Below, one piece after another: positions 17,183 to 26,453 of a DNA stretch of 64,000 nucleotides. The first letter of the stretch is position 1. Each line of letters opens with the position of its first letter. The DNA lies in NCBI GenBank assembly GCA_020832235.1, contig JAFIEZ010000007.1, positions 186,001 through 250,000 of the forward strand, given 5' to 3'. The position numbers were made by a program, and so were the translations under genes. Origin of the DNA: Bacteroidota bacterium (GTDB lineage Bacteria; Bacteroidota; Rhodothermia; Balneolales; HLUCCA01). Below the pieces are notes generated by a model. That model saw nothing but the letters and a program-made list of their open reading frames with translations. It searched no databases and had not been told where the DNA came from.

Positions 17183-17925
17183 GATAAGCTCTCCGATTCG
17201 TCTTTCCAGGTTTGCAGTTCCGAGGCAGCAGAACGCTTCTGCACCTGCTTGTCGGTTTGTATAAGCCCATCGCGCAGGATGATGATACGATTGGCGAATT
17301 GGGCAATATCCGGCTCTTGCGTTACCATCAGTATAGATAATCCCTCATCATTGAGCCGTTGAAACAGCTCAATAATTTCAAGACTGGTACGGCTGTCAAG
17401 GTTCCCGGTTGGTTCGTCTGCGAGAAGTAGTTTCGGACTGGTAACCAGCGCCCGGGCAATGGCCACGCGTTGCTGCTGACCGCCCGATAGTTGAGAGGGG
17501 GTATGATCCATTCGGTCGGCCAGCCCTACAATTTCGAGAGCTTCTGCAGCTTTCTGGCGTATTTCTTTCCAGCTTAGCGGGTCGCGTTTGTAGAGCAACG
17601 GGAGTTCCATATTTTCGAGGGCAGAGGTGCGCGGCAGCAGGTGAAAGTTCTGAAATACGAATCCTATGGTTTCGTTACGAATCGCTGCCAATTCGTCACG
17701 TTTGAGTGCGGAGATGTCGGTCCCGTTTAGCAGATAGCGGCCTTCGGTTGGCTTGTCGAGACAGCCCAAAATGTTCATCAAAGTCGACTTCCCACTGCCA
17801 GATGAACCCATAATTGATACGAAGTTGCCTGCCTGTAATGTGAAATCGATGCCGCGCAGGGCATGAACCGCTACGCTGCCGGAGGTGTAGGTTCGGGTAA
17901 TATGCTGCAGGTCGATTACAGCCAT
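17179..17925 (-). CDS. MacB/LolD-like ABC transporter ATPase
   Basis: A ~248-residue nucleotide-binding subunit for the adjacent permease. Walker A is GSSGSGKST, the signature LSGGQQQR, Walker B LLLADEPTGNLD, followed by a switch with Gln in place of the usual His (VTQEPDIAQF instead of VTHD), which is unusual. I placed the start at MAVIDLQHI, one base after the adaptor stop, because the upstream in-frame stretch would overlap the adaptor and lies outside the family's usual N-terminus. A Gln at the H-loop would slow hydrolysis, so its activity is worth noting. Same operon as adaptor and permease. Confidence 0.92.
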   Translation of the reverse strand: MAVIDLQHITRTYTSGSVAVHALRGIDFTLQAGNFVSIMGSSGSGKSTLMNILGCLDKPTEGRYLLNGTDISALKRDELAAIRNETIGFVFQNFHLLPRTSALENMELPLLYKRDPLSWKEIRQKAAEALEIVGLADRMDHTPSQLSGGQQQRVAIARALVTSPKLLLADEPTGNLDSRTSLEIIELFQRLNDEGLSILMVTQEPDIAQFANRIIILRDGLIQTDKQVQKRSAASELQTWKDESESLS

Positions 17926-17926
17926 G

Positions 17927-19072
17927 TTAAAATGTTGCCCGGTTACCGCCGAAAAGTCCGCCTCCATTGCTTCCACTGCCCGATTGTGTGAGTGAGAGTC
18001 CTACGGCGAGGGTATCGCTGGCCGTAATACCGCTGATGATTTCAGTGTTGACTCCATCCGAGAGACCGGTGCGAACGGGCGTTGAAATCAGGCTATTCCC
18101 GCGTTTAACGTACACTCTTCCGTTGTATCCATCGGGTAAATCAGCGTCATCCGGACGAAGTCCGTCGGGTAAGCGTGCCCGCAGTGCGGTGTTTCGTACA
18201 CGAAGTACATCGACGACTTCAGCGGTCATACCGGGTTTGAGCAGCAGGTCGCTGTTATCAACAGCAATGATGGTCTCGTAGTGAACTACATTATCCATAA
18301 TCAGGGGATTATTTCGAACCTGAATCACCTCACCCTTGAATGTTCGGTTGCGATGAGCATCTACACGAAATCGTACAAGCTGACCGTCCTGAACTTCGCC
18401 AATATCGGCTTCCGAAACGTTGGCGTGAATGAACATCTGCCGGAGATCTGTAGCCAGATTGAACAGTTCCGGAGCACTCAGACTCGCCGCTACAGTCTGA
18501 CCTACATCCACATTCCGGGAGATTACAATGCCGTCGGTGGGCGCGATGATGGTGCAACGGTCGAGTTCCCGCTGAGCGCGTTCCAGTGCCTGTTTACGTA
18601 CTTCCAGCTGGGCTTCGGCCTGTAACAGCGTTGCCCGTGCCTGTTCTACTTCGCTGGGTGCAATAAATTGTCTTTCCCGTAGTTCAAATACCCGATTGTA
18701 CTGTACCTGAGCCAGTTCAAGTCCTGCTTCAGCCGACTGCAGCTCGGCACGTGCAGAACTTACCGCCGCTTCAAACGTGGAGGGATCGATCAGGGCCAGA
18801 ACTTGTCCGCGGCGCACCACGTCGTTAAAATCTACTCGTATCTCTTCGATAATTCCTGAAACCTGACTGCCCACAGTCACCATTTGAATAGGCTGAAGGC
18901 TGCCAAAAGCCACAATGCGTGATGATACGTCACCACGATCGGCAACTACCGTGTGCATGGGTGGCAATGCGCTGGCCGAAGTGCTCCTGGCATCCAGATA
19001 ATACCAGGCTCCGACGCCCATAGCCAGCAAAATGACAAGGTATATAATTGGTTTGGTAAGTTTTTTCATCAT
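17927..19072 (-). CDS. MacA/HlyD-type periplasmic adaptor protein
   Basis: A 381-residue membrane-fusion protein with an N-terminal anchor helix (about 7-26), a barrel-sandwich/lipoyl domain (VGSQVSGIIEEIRVDFNDVVRRGQVLALID), a long alpha-hairpin (about 100-170, Gln/Glu/Arg-rich) and a beta-barrel with the second lipoyl half (GIVISRNVDVGQTV). It links the MacB-like pump to an outer-membrane channel. It heads the three-gene exporter unit; a TolC-like gene is not in the window. The C-terminus ends in a Gly/Ser-rich stretch. Confidence 0.93.
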   Translation of the reverse strand: MMKKLTKPIIYLVILLAMGVGAWYYLDARSTSASALPPMHTVVADRGDVSSRIVAFGSLQPIQMVTVGSQVSGIIEEIRVDFNDVVRRGQVLALIDPSTFEAAVSSARAELQSAEAGLELAQVQYNRVFELRERQFIAPSEVEQARATLLQAEAQLEVRKQALERAQRELDRCTIIAPTDGIVISRNVDVGQTVAASLSAPELFNLATDLRQMFIHANVSEADIGEVQDGQLVRFRVDAHRNRTFKGEVIQVRNNPLIMDNVVHYETIIAVDNSDLLLKPGMTAEVVDVLRVRNTALRARLPDGLRPDDADLPDGYNGRVYVKRGNSLISTPVRTGLSDGVNTEIISGITASDTLAVGLSLTQSGSGSNGGGLFGGNRATF

Positions 19073-19142
19073 ATCAATCTACACACTTACAATGTTTAGA
19101 GTTGTAAAGGCATGTTTATTAAAATGATTTCGGGCACAGGTA

Positions 19143-20132
19143 TTATGCCTCGTCGTTTCCGGCTATATCCAGACTTTCTGCTATAAGTCCGGCCTGTTGC
19201 AAGTAATGAATGACTACATCGGCATTGGGTGTGTGTGTGATATATACTTTTTTTGGGTTTAGCTTTTTGCATAAATCAATCAGCTCAAAAAAGTCGATAT
19301 GGTCAGACAGGGGAATGAGTTTATCAACGATAATCTGCGACCGCCGCGACTCCAGCGATGCCCACCCACTGCAATAGGCAATACGTTTTTTGCGGATGGA
19401 GGTAACCATACTGGTATCTAGTGTGCTCAAAGGCGTAATGAGCGCGCCCTCAGCTACAGTCTTTCGATTATACCGGCTAAAATTACCCAAGTTCATCCCG
19501 TATCGCGTGTATATTTCACAAAGCGGGTAGCCTGCGCCGTGAATTTGAACCGGGATGCCGGTAGGTTCCAGCGCCATCATAACCTCCTGTGCCTTGCCCA
19601 GGTTGTAAGTCAAAAAGATGGGTACATCTCCGCTAGCTCTGGAATCTTCAGCAAACGTACGAATCATGTTAAAGAGCACATCGTGCGATTTCCATCGATA
19701 AACAGGCAACGAAAACGTAGCCTCAGTGATGAAATAGTCGACATCAGTCGGACAATCAAACCCTTCTGTGCACGGCGACGGTGGAGTGCGATAATCTCCA
19801 GTGTACAACACATTGCCTTCGGGAGTTTGTAAGTAGGTCATGGCAGAACCCAGGATGTGTCCGGCAGGATAAAATGTGACAGTAACTTTTTCGTTCAGAA
19901 CGACGGGTTCATGAAAGGGAAGCAGGGTTATCTTACCGCTGAATCCTCGTGCTTTCATAAGATCTGCGGTGGGCGGTGTGGCGAAAACCGGTATTCGCCG
20001 ATTTCTTGGAACATGATCGGCATGAGCATGCGAAATGAAGATGTGTGTGGCATCAGGCTGGTCGATGTCTAATCCAACATCGAAATCCGGCAGTAAAATG
20101 CCACCGTATCCGTGTTTTTGAATGCGTATCAT
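19143..20132 (-). CDS. Ligase-associated DNA exonuclease (metallo-beta-lactamase/beta-CASP fold)
   Basis: A 329-residue metallo-beta-lactamase-fold nuclease related to mRNA 3'-end processing factors. The zinc motif HAHADH lies at about 35-40, with AGHILGSAMTYL and YTGDYRTPPSP (Asp ligand) next and a C-terminal THTPNADVVIHYL supplying the last His. Short beta-CASP proteins of this kind are encoded with ATP-dependent ligases in bacterial DNA damage response loci, where they trim DNA ends. The ligase here is downstream on the same strand, behind the exporter genes. The helicase and PdeM-type phosphoesterase that often accompany them are not visible in the window. Confidence 0.85.
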   Translation of the reverse strand: MIRIQKHGYGGILLPDFDVGLDIDQPDATHIFISHAHADHVPRNRRIPVFATPPTADLMKARGFSGKITLLPFHEPVVLNEKVTVTFYPAGHILGSAMTYLQTPEGNVLYTGDYRTPPSPCTEGFDCPTDVDYFITEATFSLPVYRWKSHDVLFNMIRTFAEDSRASGDVPIFLTYNLGKAQEVMMALEPTGIPVQIHGAGYPLCEIYTRYGMNLGNFSRYNRKTVAEGALITPLSTLDTSMVTSIRKKRIAYCSGWASLESRRSQIIVDKLIPLSDHIDFFELIDLCKKLNPKKVYITHTPNADVVIHYLQQAGLIAESLDIAGNDEA

Positions 20133-20136
20133 GGTA

Positions 20137-20556
20137 CTAATTTGTTCCGGAAATTATCCGAAACCACAGTATCAAACTCACCATTCCGACTCCACTAAGC
20201 AGCCAGCCTGTTTTAACCATCATCCGCCGCAGGCTTTGCTCTTTTTGCTGAAGCGCACCGCGAACCGAGTCCCACATCAGTAACAGGCGACCCGCAGCGA
20301 AGATGAGCCCGAGCATAACAACTGAAAACAAAAGTTCCGACAGGGCAAGAGGGTAGATAGATAGCACTGCGGAGATAAAGGTGAACATCAAGGCGTATCG
20401 TAATATTTTCAAAAGAAGTCGTGGCGGGCTGGAAGATGCTGCCGATGTAATCAAATAAGCGGCAGGGATACCAGGCTGTCGAATAAATCCGGTACCGTAC
20501 CATATACAGAACACCATCAGAACGAAATAGTAAATTAGGAACCAACCGTACTGCAT
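20137..20556 (-). CDS. Membrane protein of unknown function
   Basis: A 139-residue protein with four hydrophobic segments (about 4-20, 45-65, 68-88, 112-132) and a basic cytoplasmic loop (QQKEQSLRRMMVK). I recognise no family. It is packed between tatD (two-base gap) and the exonuclease (four-base gap), so it belongs to the same transcript. Position alone does not show a DNA-repair role. Confidence 0.6.
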   Translation of the reverse strand: MQYGWFLIYYFVLMVFCIWYGTGFIRQPGIPAAYLITSAASSSPPRLLLKILRYALMFTFISAVLSIYPLALSELLFSVVMLGLIFAAGRLLLMWDSVRGALQQKEQSLRRMMVKTGWLLSGVGMVSLILWFRIISGTN

Positions 20557-20558
20557 AA

Positions 20559-21311
20559 TCAGATATTAAACAAGTTTCGTGCTGTTTCAGTAGTTATAGC
20601 ATCGATTTCTGCGAGCGATTTTTCATAGATGGCACTGAGCTTAATACCTACAAGCTGTGTGTATGCAGGCTCATTTCGTTTGCCTCTGTGGGGAGCAGGA
20701 GCCAGATAGGGTGCGTCGGTTTCCAGCACGAGACAGTCAAGAGGGAGGTCTGTGAGGGTTTTATCTACACCTCCGTTTTTAAAGGTCACCACGCCGCCGA
20801 TACCCAGATGAAATCCCAGATCTATAGCTGTTTTCCCTTCGTCCGAACTACCATTAAAGCAATGCCAAATTCCACGTAACCTTCCATCTTGCTCTTCCTC
20901 TAGTATGGCAAGCATATCGAAGGTGCTCTCGCGATTGTGTATTACCAGAGGTTTGTTGAGTTCGCGCGCCAAACGACAATGAAATCGAAATGAGTCTTTC
21001 TGCTCCGGAATGTAATCGGAACTCCAGTAGTAATCGAGCCCCGATTCACCGATTCCAACGACATCCGGCTCATGTGCCCACTTCCAGAGGGCTGTTTCCT
21101 CAATTGTACCCTTTACGTCGCAGGGATGGATGCCGGCCATGGGGTGAAATCGGATACGGTCATGATGCATTGCTGCCATAGCGGCTTTGGACGTCAGGTC
21201 GATTGATGGCATCACGATATCGGTGATTCCCGCTTCAAATGCGCGGTCTAAAACCTCGCTGAGGTCGTCTGTAAATTGTGGTACGTAAATGTGGCAATGC
21301 GTGTCGATCAT
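20559..21311 (-). CDS. tatD: TatD family metal-dependent DNase
   Basis: A 250-residue TIM-barrel hydrolase. Metal ligands visible are DTHCH (His5, His7), the Glu in GIGESGLDYYW, the His in PLVIHNRE, the His in GIWHCFNGS and the Asp in ETDAPYLAPAPHRGKRNEP. TatD enzymes act as 3'-5' exonucleases on single-stranded DNA and as D-aminoacyl-tRNA or general quality-control hydrolases in some lineages. Length and motifs are complete. It is the first gene of the minus-strand run that includes the ligase-associated exonuclease; a 271-base divergent region separates it from the large outer-membrane gene. Confidence 0.93.
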   Translation of the reverse strand: MIDTHCHIYVPQFTDDLSEVLDRAFEAGITDIVMPSIDLTSKAAMAAMHHDRIRFHPMAGIHPCDVKGTIEETALWKWAHEPDVVGIGESGLDYYWSSDYIPEQKDSFRFHCRLARELNKPLVIHNRESTFDMLAILEEEQDGRLRGIWHCFNGSSDEGKTAIDLGFHLGIGGVVTFKNGGVDKTLTDLPLDCLVLETDAPYLAPAPHRGKRNEPAYTQLVGIKLSAIYEKSLAEIDAITTETARNLFNI

Positions 21312-21582
21312 GTAAATATTTGGACTTCTGTTTCCACCCGGGGTTATGTTCTCCCGAATTCTAACAGGTTTTTTATAGCTTTTGCTACTATCAGGGCGAC
21401 AGATGGATTCGTTTTTTGAAATGACGCCCCTTTTTATGAAGGATGTCGGTATGTTTCCTGTAAAATATACGCATCCTTCGGCTCGGTATGAATGTGTACA
21501 AACTCCAAAAAAAACATGTAACTTTTCATAATGAAGTTCGTCAAGATGCCTTTAATTCATTCCTGAAATCAATCTTTTTCTA

Positions 21583-24537
21583 ATGCGCTATTTTTCTACG
21601 GTCATCCTTATCCTGTTATCAGCTCAACTCGGCATGGCGCAGTTCGCCCAGCCATTTGGTTTCAATCTCATGAATGAGCGGAATAAGCCGCATATTCAAT
21701 GGCTGTCCGCTGAAACGGAACATTTTATCATTACCTATCCGGCACATCTTGCCGGGATTGAAGCCGAAGCGGCAGCCATTTCAGAAGAAACCTATGCAGC
21801 GCTTTCAGCCGGTCTTAATGTAACTTTCGACTATAAAATAAGAGTCTACCTTTCCGATGAAGATGAAATCATAAATGGTTTTGCAGTACCGTTCTGGAAC
21901 GCGTATACCAACATCTGGGTAAATCTGAACGACGTGGCCGTGGCATGGGCGGGCCAAGAGAAATGGATGCGAACCGTACTTGCTCACGAACTTGCCCATA
22001 TTTTTCATTTTGAAGCCATCAAGTCGAACCTGCCTTTTCTTGGTATTTTGGGTACCGGACCTTCCCTCCCTGTACCCTGGACAGAGGGTATTGCCCAGTA
22101 CTTTACGGAACCCTGGCATGCGTTGCGTGGCGATATGCTGCTCAGACGAGCATTTTACGATGGCAGGCCTTCTCATCAGGACGGTTCATCGGTTTTAAAT
22201 GGACAACTTATGTATGCTGCCGGTAACGCACAGCTACGGTATTTTACCCAAATTCACGGCGACTCTACCGTTGCAGAAATTCTCGCCTATCGTGATTCTC
22301 TTTTATTTGGCCGTATTACAGTGCATAACTTCAACAAAGGATTTAAGGAAGTTACCGGTCAGTCTTTTGCTGACTTTGAAGATGAATGGCGGCGTCACAT
22401 GAATATTTACTATCACACACTGGCTTCACAGATGGAGCGCAGCGATTCCTTGCTGGTCAAACCTCTGAGTGTTAACGGGATGTTCGTTCGTTCATATCGT
22501 TTCAGTCCCGATACCACCCGCATAGCGGTTGTTTCCACGGAATCTAGTATTCGACCTGTTACTCGGCTGGCCATCGTAGACAACGATTCCACACAAAACC
22601 ATCGTGTCATTTTTGAGGGGAGTATAGGATCGGAGCTCAGCTGGAGCCCAGATGGTTCGCATATCGTATATGGGGCAACTGCACGTGGAGAACACGGCTC
22701 ACTTGTCAATGATCTGTACCGAATTAATGTAGAAAATGGCAAAAGAGAGCGGCTCACATTTTCGGCCCGTTCTACCCGACCTGCCTATATGCCCGATGGT
22801 GAGCACATTGTTTTTGTTCAAAATCAGATGGGAACCGGTAATTTGATGCGTATGAATCTGAGTTCCGGTGAGCAATTACCGCTTACCCAGTATACAAACG
22901 ACACCCAAATTGGTCATTTTGATATCCACCCAGAAGGCACGCACATAGCCTATGCAAAATTTGATGAACTTGGGCACCGCACCATTACATTGATACAAAT
23001 GGATAATGGCCATAAAACGGAGCTTACCAATCCAGCTATAGACGACCGTACGCCCATTTGGAATCCTGAGGGAACGTTGCTTGCTTACACCAGTCTTCGC
23101 GACTATGTTTCAAACGTTTTTGTAATCGATCCATTTGCTGAAAACCCTGTTGAAGAGCGTATTACCGGTCTTTTTGCAGGTGTCGCTGCCTGGCAGTGGC
23201 TCCCCGCTGACTCTCTGAACACGCAAGGCACACTCATTGTATCAGGATCCGATACGAAACGGGATTTTTCCGTATACCGTATTGATGCTTCTCGCAGAGT
23301 AGTTTTGGATGAACCCCGCGTCAACCCATCCTATACAGCCTGGTTAACCAAAAAACCGGATAATCCACTGCCTGTCCATATACCGCCCAATGACGCACTC
23401 ATAATCGATCGCTATACGTACAGCTCTTGGAGAAATATTTCTCATGTTTCCACCATACCGTTTCCCTATTTCAGCTCGGCTAATGATTACGGACTGGGAG
23501 CAATTACGGTATGGGGTGAGCCGTTGGGTAAGCACTTGTTCACTGCAGTCGGAGCCCTATCCTTCACAGAATTTGCAGATAATAGCCTGTTGTTCGCAAG
23601 CTATATAAACAACCAATTCCGTCCTGTATGGAGCTTAAACGCCTATCACAACAGCTTTACGGGCCGAATATACGAACGCGATTACCTGGTTACCACCAAT
23701 TCCGGTGGGTATATTCTGGGCTCGCTGCCGCGCGACTGGGTTGATTCACCCTTTGTTCGTACCGACTTATATAGCCGCTTCCGGGCTGAATACACCAACG
23801 CAACCCGCTTTTTTACCGTCCCCGACAATCCACAGCTTCCCCCTCCGGCTGATGGCTGGCAAACCGATATACGTATCGGACTACGCATGACAAAAGCCAA
23901 ACCACACGCATTTAACTTGATTCATCCGCTGGATGGTCGGGGAGTGGAGCTTCGTACTACGTTCGCATCTAAAGCAATGGGTGGGGAAACAGAGTATATA
24001 CGTCCGGATGTGATGGCATACACCATACTTCCAGGATTGGGTGACAGTAGATTCTACGTTTATGGCCGGGCATTGGCACAATGGGGAGACAGCTTTCCTC
24101 AAGATTATATAGGTTTTTCGCGCTTTGACGATATTCAGCTAGGAGGGTCACTTCCCGGATTAGATATTCTCTATGCCGATGCAGAGCGCGTACGAGGTTT
24201 CAGCGATTATGTTGTTGGGAATCGAATGCTTTTTGGCACAATTGAGTATCGGATGCCTTTCGCAGACAATCTGAACACCACTATTCTTGGCTTAGTTAGC
24301 TTTGGCAGAACTACCTTAGCCGCATTTGTTGACGGTGGTGTCGTATGGAACGATGGATTTACTCCTGATGCTGCCGCAGTTGCACGAGCCGGTGCAGGAG
24401 CGGAGTTAAAAAATGTCTTGAGTCTGGGCGCACTCTCAATTGTCCAGAGCCTGGGTTATGCCCAACCCGTTCCTGACCTTGCCACTTCTCGCAATCAGGA
24501 AGTCTATTACCGTATTCGTGCCGTAATCCCGTTCTGA
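21583..24537 (+). CDS. Outer-membrane protein: zinc-peptidase (MA-like) + TolB-type propeller + Omp85-like barrel
   Basis: A 984-residue exported protein with a signal peptide ending at MAQ (about 17-19). Residues ~40-290 form a gluzincin-like domain: HELAH at 135-139 and a candidate third zinc ligand Glu168 in PWTEGIAQYF. Residues ~290-600 carry TolB/PD40-type propeller repeats with Trp-Ser-Pro-Asp-Gly or equivalent turns (SWSPDG, IHPEGTHIAY, IWNPEGTLLAY). From about 620 onward the sequence is amphipathic beta, with VRGF at 870-873, GN and EYRMPF just after it, and a terminal Phe, as in Omp85/BamA barrels. No POTRA domain is evident. Role unknown; perhaps surface protein processing or envelope assembly. 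Monocistronic, convergent with the ABC gene. Confidence 0.8.
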   Translation: MRYFSTVILILLSAQLGMAQFAQPFGFNLMNERNKPHIQWLSAETEHFIITYPAHLAGIEAEAAAISEETYAALSAGLNVTFDYKIRVYLSDEDEIINGFAVPFWNAYTNIWVNLNDVAVAWAGQEKWMRTVLAHELAHIFHFEAIKSNLPFLGILGTGPSLPVPWTEGIAQYFTEPWHALRGDMLLRRAFYDGRPSHQDGSSVLNGQLMYAAGNAQLRYFTQIHGDSTVAEILAYRDSLLFGRITVHNFNKGFKEVTGQSFADFEDEWRRHMNIYYHTLASQMERSDSLLVKPLSVNGMFVRSYRFSPDTTRIAVVSTESSIRPVTRLAIVDNDSTQNHRVIFEGSIGSELSWSPDGSHIVYGATARGEHGSLVNDLYRINVENGKRERLTFSARSTRPAYMPDGEHIVFVQNQMGTGNLMRMNLSSGEQLPLTQYTNDTQIGHFDIHPEGTHIAYAKFDELGHRTITLIQMDNGHKTELTNPAIDDRTPIWNPEGTLLAYTSLRDYVSNVFVIDPFAENPVEERITGLFAGVAAWQWLPADSLNTQGTLIVSGSDTKRDFSVYRIDASRRVVLDEPRVNPSYTAWLTKKPDNPLPVHIPPNDALIIDRYTYSSWRNISHVSTIPFPYFSSANDYGLGAITVWGEPLGKHLFTAVGALSFTEFADNSLLFASYINNQFRPVWSLNAYHNSFTGRIYERDYLVTTNSGGYILGSLPRDWVDSPFVRTDLYSRFRAEYTNATRFFTVPDNPQLPPPADGWQTDIRIGLRMTKAKPHAFNLIHPLDGRGVELRTTFASKAMGGETEYIRPDVMAYTILPGLGDSRFYVYGRALAQWGDSFPQDYIGFSRFDDIQLGGSLPGLDILYADAERVRGFSDYVVGNRMLFGTIEYRMPFADNLNTTILGLVSFGRTTLAAFVDGGVVWNDGFTPDAAAVARAGAGAELKNVLSLGALSIVQSLGYAQPVPDLATSRNQEVYYRIRAVIPF

Positions 24538-24538
24538 T

Positions 24539-25189
24539 TTATCGTACGTATGGAAACTCGATGTACTCAGTACACAAGGCTTCCAGGTAGGATTTTTGAT
24601 GCGAAGAGACCAGCAGGATGTTGCCTTTGGAAACAAAGTCTTTGAGAATATTCATGACCGATTCAACGGCCGACTCATCCAGCGCACGGAATGGTTCATC
24701 CAGCAGCAAAATCGATGGGTTACCTGCCAGAGCGGCAGCAATCATCGTTTTCTGCATCATTCCGCTCGAATAGGTACCAATAAGGCCAGTTCGTCGTTCA
24801 TCCAGCTCAACCAGATCAAACAACGCAGCTTTTTGCTCGGGAGAGTTTTTTTCGTCCCAGACACCCCGGCTTCGCATAACAGCTTCTACGAGTTCGTCGG
24901 CAGTGAGAAACTGGGGCATGTCACTTGTATCACTTACAATCCCGACATGCTGCAGATAACGATGAACGTGCTGATGTATGTCAAATCCGTTGAAAGCGAC
25001 TTCACCCGATGTTGGAAATGCTGCCGCTGATATTAATCGCAGGAAGGTCGTTTTTCCGGCTCCGTTTGCCCCCACAAGCCCGGTAGCCGAACCGCCTTCA
25101 AAGCGATGGGAAAGCCCCGATATAATCAGCGAGTTCTCACCATATCGTTTTTGCAACTCAGTTATTTGAAGTAAGGGTGTAACAGCCAT
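24539..25189 (-). CDS. ABC transporter ATP-binding protein
   Basis: A 216-residue ATPase with Walker A GANGAGKTT, a signature-like YSSGMMQKTMIAAAL, Walker B SILLLDEPFRALD and H-loop SSHQKSYLEAL. The signature SSGMMQK is a variant of LSGGQ. It lies one base downstream of the membrane protein gene and should energise it. Similar two-gene ABC exporters are common and mostly uncharacterised. Convergent with the outer-membrane gene with one base between stops. Confidence 0.85.
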   Translation of the reverse strand: MAVTPLLQITELQKRYGENSLIISGLSHRFEGGSATGLVGANGAGKTTFLRLISAAAFPTSGEVAFNGFDIHQHVHRYLQHVGIVSDTSDMPQFLTADELVEAVMRSRGVWDEKNSPEQKAALFDLVELDERRTGLIGTYSSGMMQKTMIAAALAGNPSILLLDEPFRALDESAVESVMNILKDFVSKGNILLVSSHQKSYLEALCTEYIEFPYVR

Positions 25190-25190
25190 A

Positions 25191-26453
25191 TCAGTTAAAT
25201 TGGTATCGTAAACGATGGGTTAAAATCCGGTTCATGTATGCCGCTGTGCCAATGACCAGAATCAAGTCTGCAGAAATCCAGAAAAACAGCATATGGCTGT
25301 TTACAATGGGAGACAACCATGCGGCAAGTCCCAAACCGGCAGCCATAGGGAAAGACCATCGTAGTCCGGCAAAGAGGCGGGCAAGCAGCCATTGTGTGGT
25401 GGTGCCAAGCTGCTGTTGAAATCGTACCGGTGTAAACACAGCCTGACCCATACGGAGCATCAGTGCATTTTTTGCTGCAAGAATGAAAACTGGAGAAAGT
25501 ATGACAATCAGCGTATCCTGTACGCCACTGTACAGCAGCATCCAGTATACAACAACACCGGTAATAACCAATCTGCCAACTGGAACCTTACGGTCCATTT
25601 GGCGAAGCATGGTCCATACCAAGGTGCGAATATTGCGCGGAACCCAATACAGGGCGGCATATGGAAGTGGATCACGACCTCCGTCGGCGCTTCCTCCCGG
25701 GTTGCGAAATAATTCTTGATAAAATGCATGTGCATGAAAAAAGGTAACATCAGCCGTACGCGAGCTTTTCATCCATCCGAATAGTCCTGCAAATCCTAAC
25801 AACAACGCACCGGCCGCATTTAAAGGTATACCGCTGATGCCCTGCAGCCACGCTCCCAAAACAACAGCAAGCATGCCAAATGCCGCAACCACAACGGTTG
25901 TTGTAATCGTTGGTATAGATCCCGCAGGAACACCGGTACTTTTACCGGATTCTTCCAGAGACTTCAGCATGTTCTTACCCAGCTTCCCCTCTTGCCATAA
26001 TTGTGAAACCGGACCAACACGCAGATATCGGTAAGAGGCATACAGCGTAAGACCTATAACTCCGGTAAGATTTTCAACAGCGAGTATCAGTACAAATGCC
26101 GCCTGACCGTCAGACTGCATCGCACCCCACATTGGTATAGCAAGCATCATGGCAATGGCCGGTAGATAAACAACTCTTAGCCGCCTGAAAAGCAATCGTA
26201 CAAGGGTTGACGGCTGCGGATTCAAAGATTGATACAGGTAGACCGATACCTGTGGAAACATCGCCCATGGCGTAGCAAAAGCCAGCACACCAGCATACAC
26301 CATCATCATAAACCGTGATACAACCACCAGCTCGGCACCGGTGTATGTTCCGGCAATTCCAATGCCTGAGAGCAAGCCTGCAAAACTTACAGCCACCAGC
26401 TGTATTCGACCAACAAGCTCTTGCTGTTTATATGGTTTTAAAGACGATTTCAA
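25191..26453 (-). CDS. Polytopic membrane protein, probable ABC permease subunit
   Basis: A 420-residue protein with about ten hydrophobic helices and no large soluble domain. No clear permease motif is visible to me, but the ABC ATPase starts one base downstream, which supports its being the membrane partner. It starts four bases inside the end of pdxB (ATGA overlap), so both are co-transcribed. Function and substrate unknown. The tandem pattern of helices in two halves suggests an internal duplication, which I cannot prove by eye. Confidence 0.7.
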   Translation of the reverse strand: MKSSLKPYKQQELVGRIQLVAVSFAGLLSGIGIAGTYTGAELVVVSRFMMMVYAGVLAFATPWAMFPQVSVYLYQSLNPQPSTLVRLLFRRLRVVYLPAIAMMLAIPMWGAMQSDGQAAFVLILAVENLTGVIGLTLYASYRYLRVGPVSQLWQEGKLGKNMLKSLEESGKSTGVPAGSIPTITTTVVVAAFGMLAVVLGAWLQGISGIPLNAAGALLLGFAGLFGWMKSSRTADVTFFHAHAFYQELFRNPGGSADGGRDPLPYAALYWVPRNIRTLVWTMLRQMDRKVPVGRLVITGVVVYWMLLYSGVQDTLIVILSPVFILAAKNALMLRMGQAVFTPVRFQQQLGTTTQWLLARLFAGLRWSFPMAAGLGLAAWLSPIVNSHMLFFWISADLILVIGTAAYMNRILTHRLRYQFN

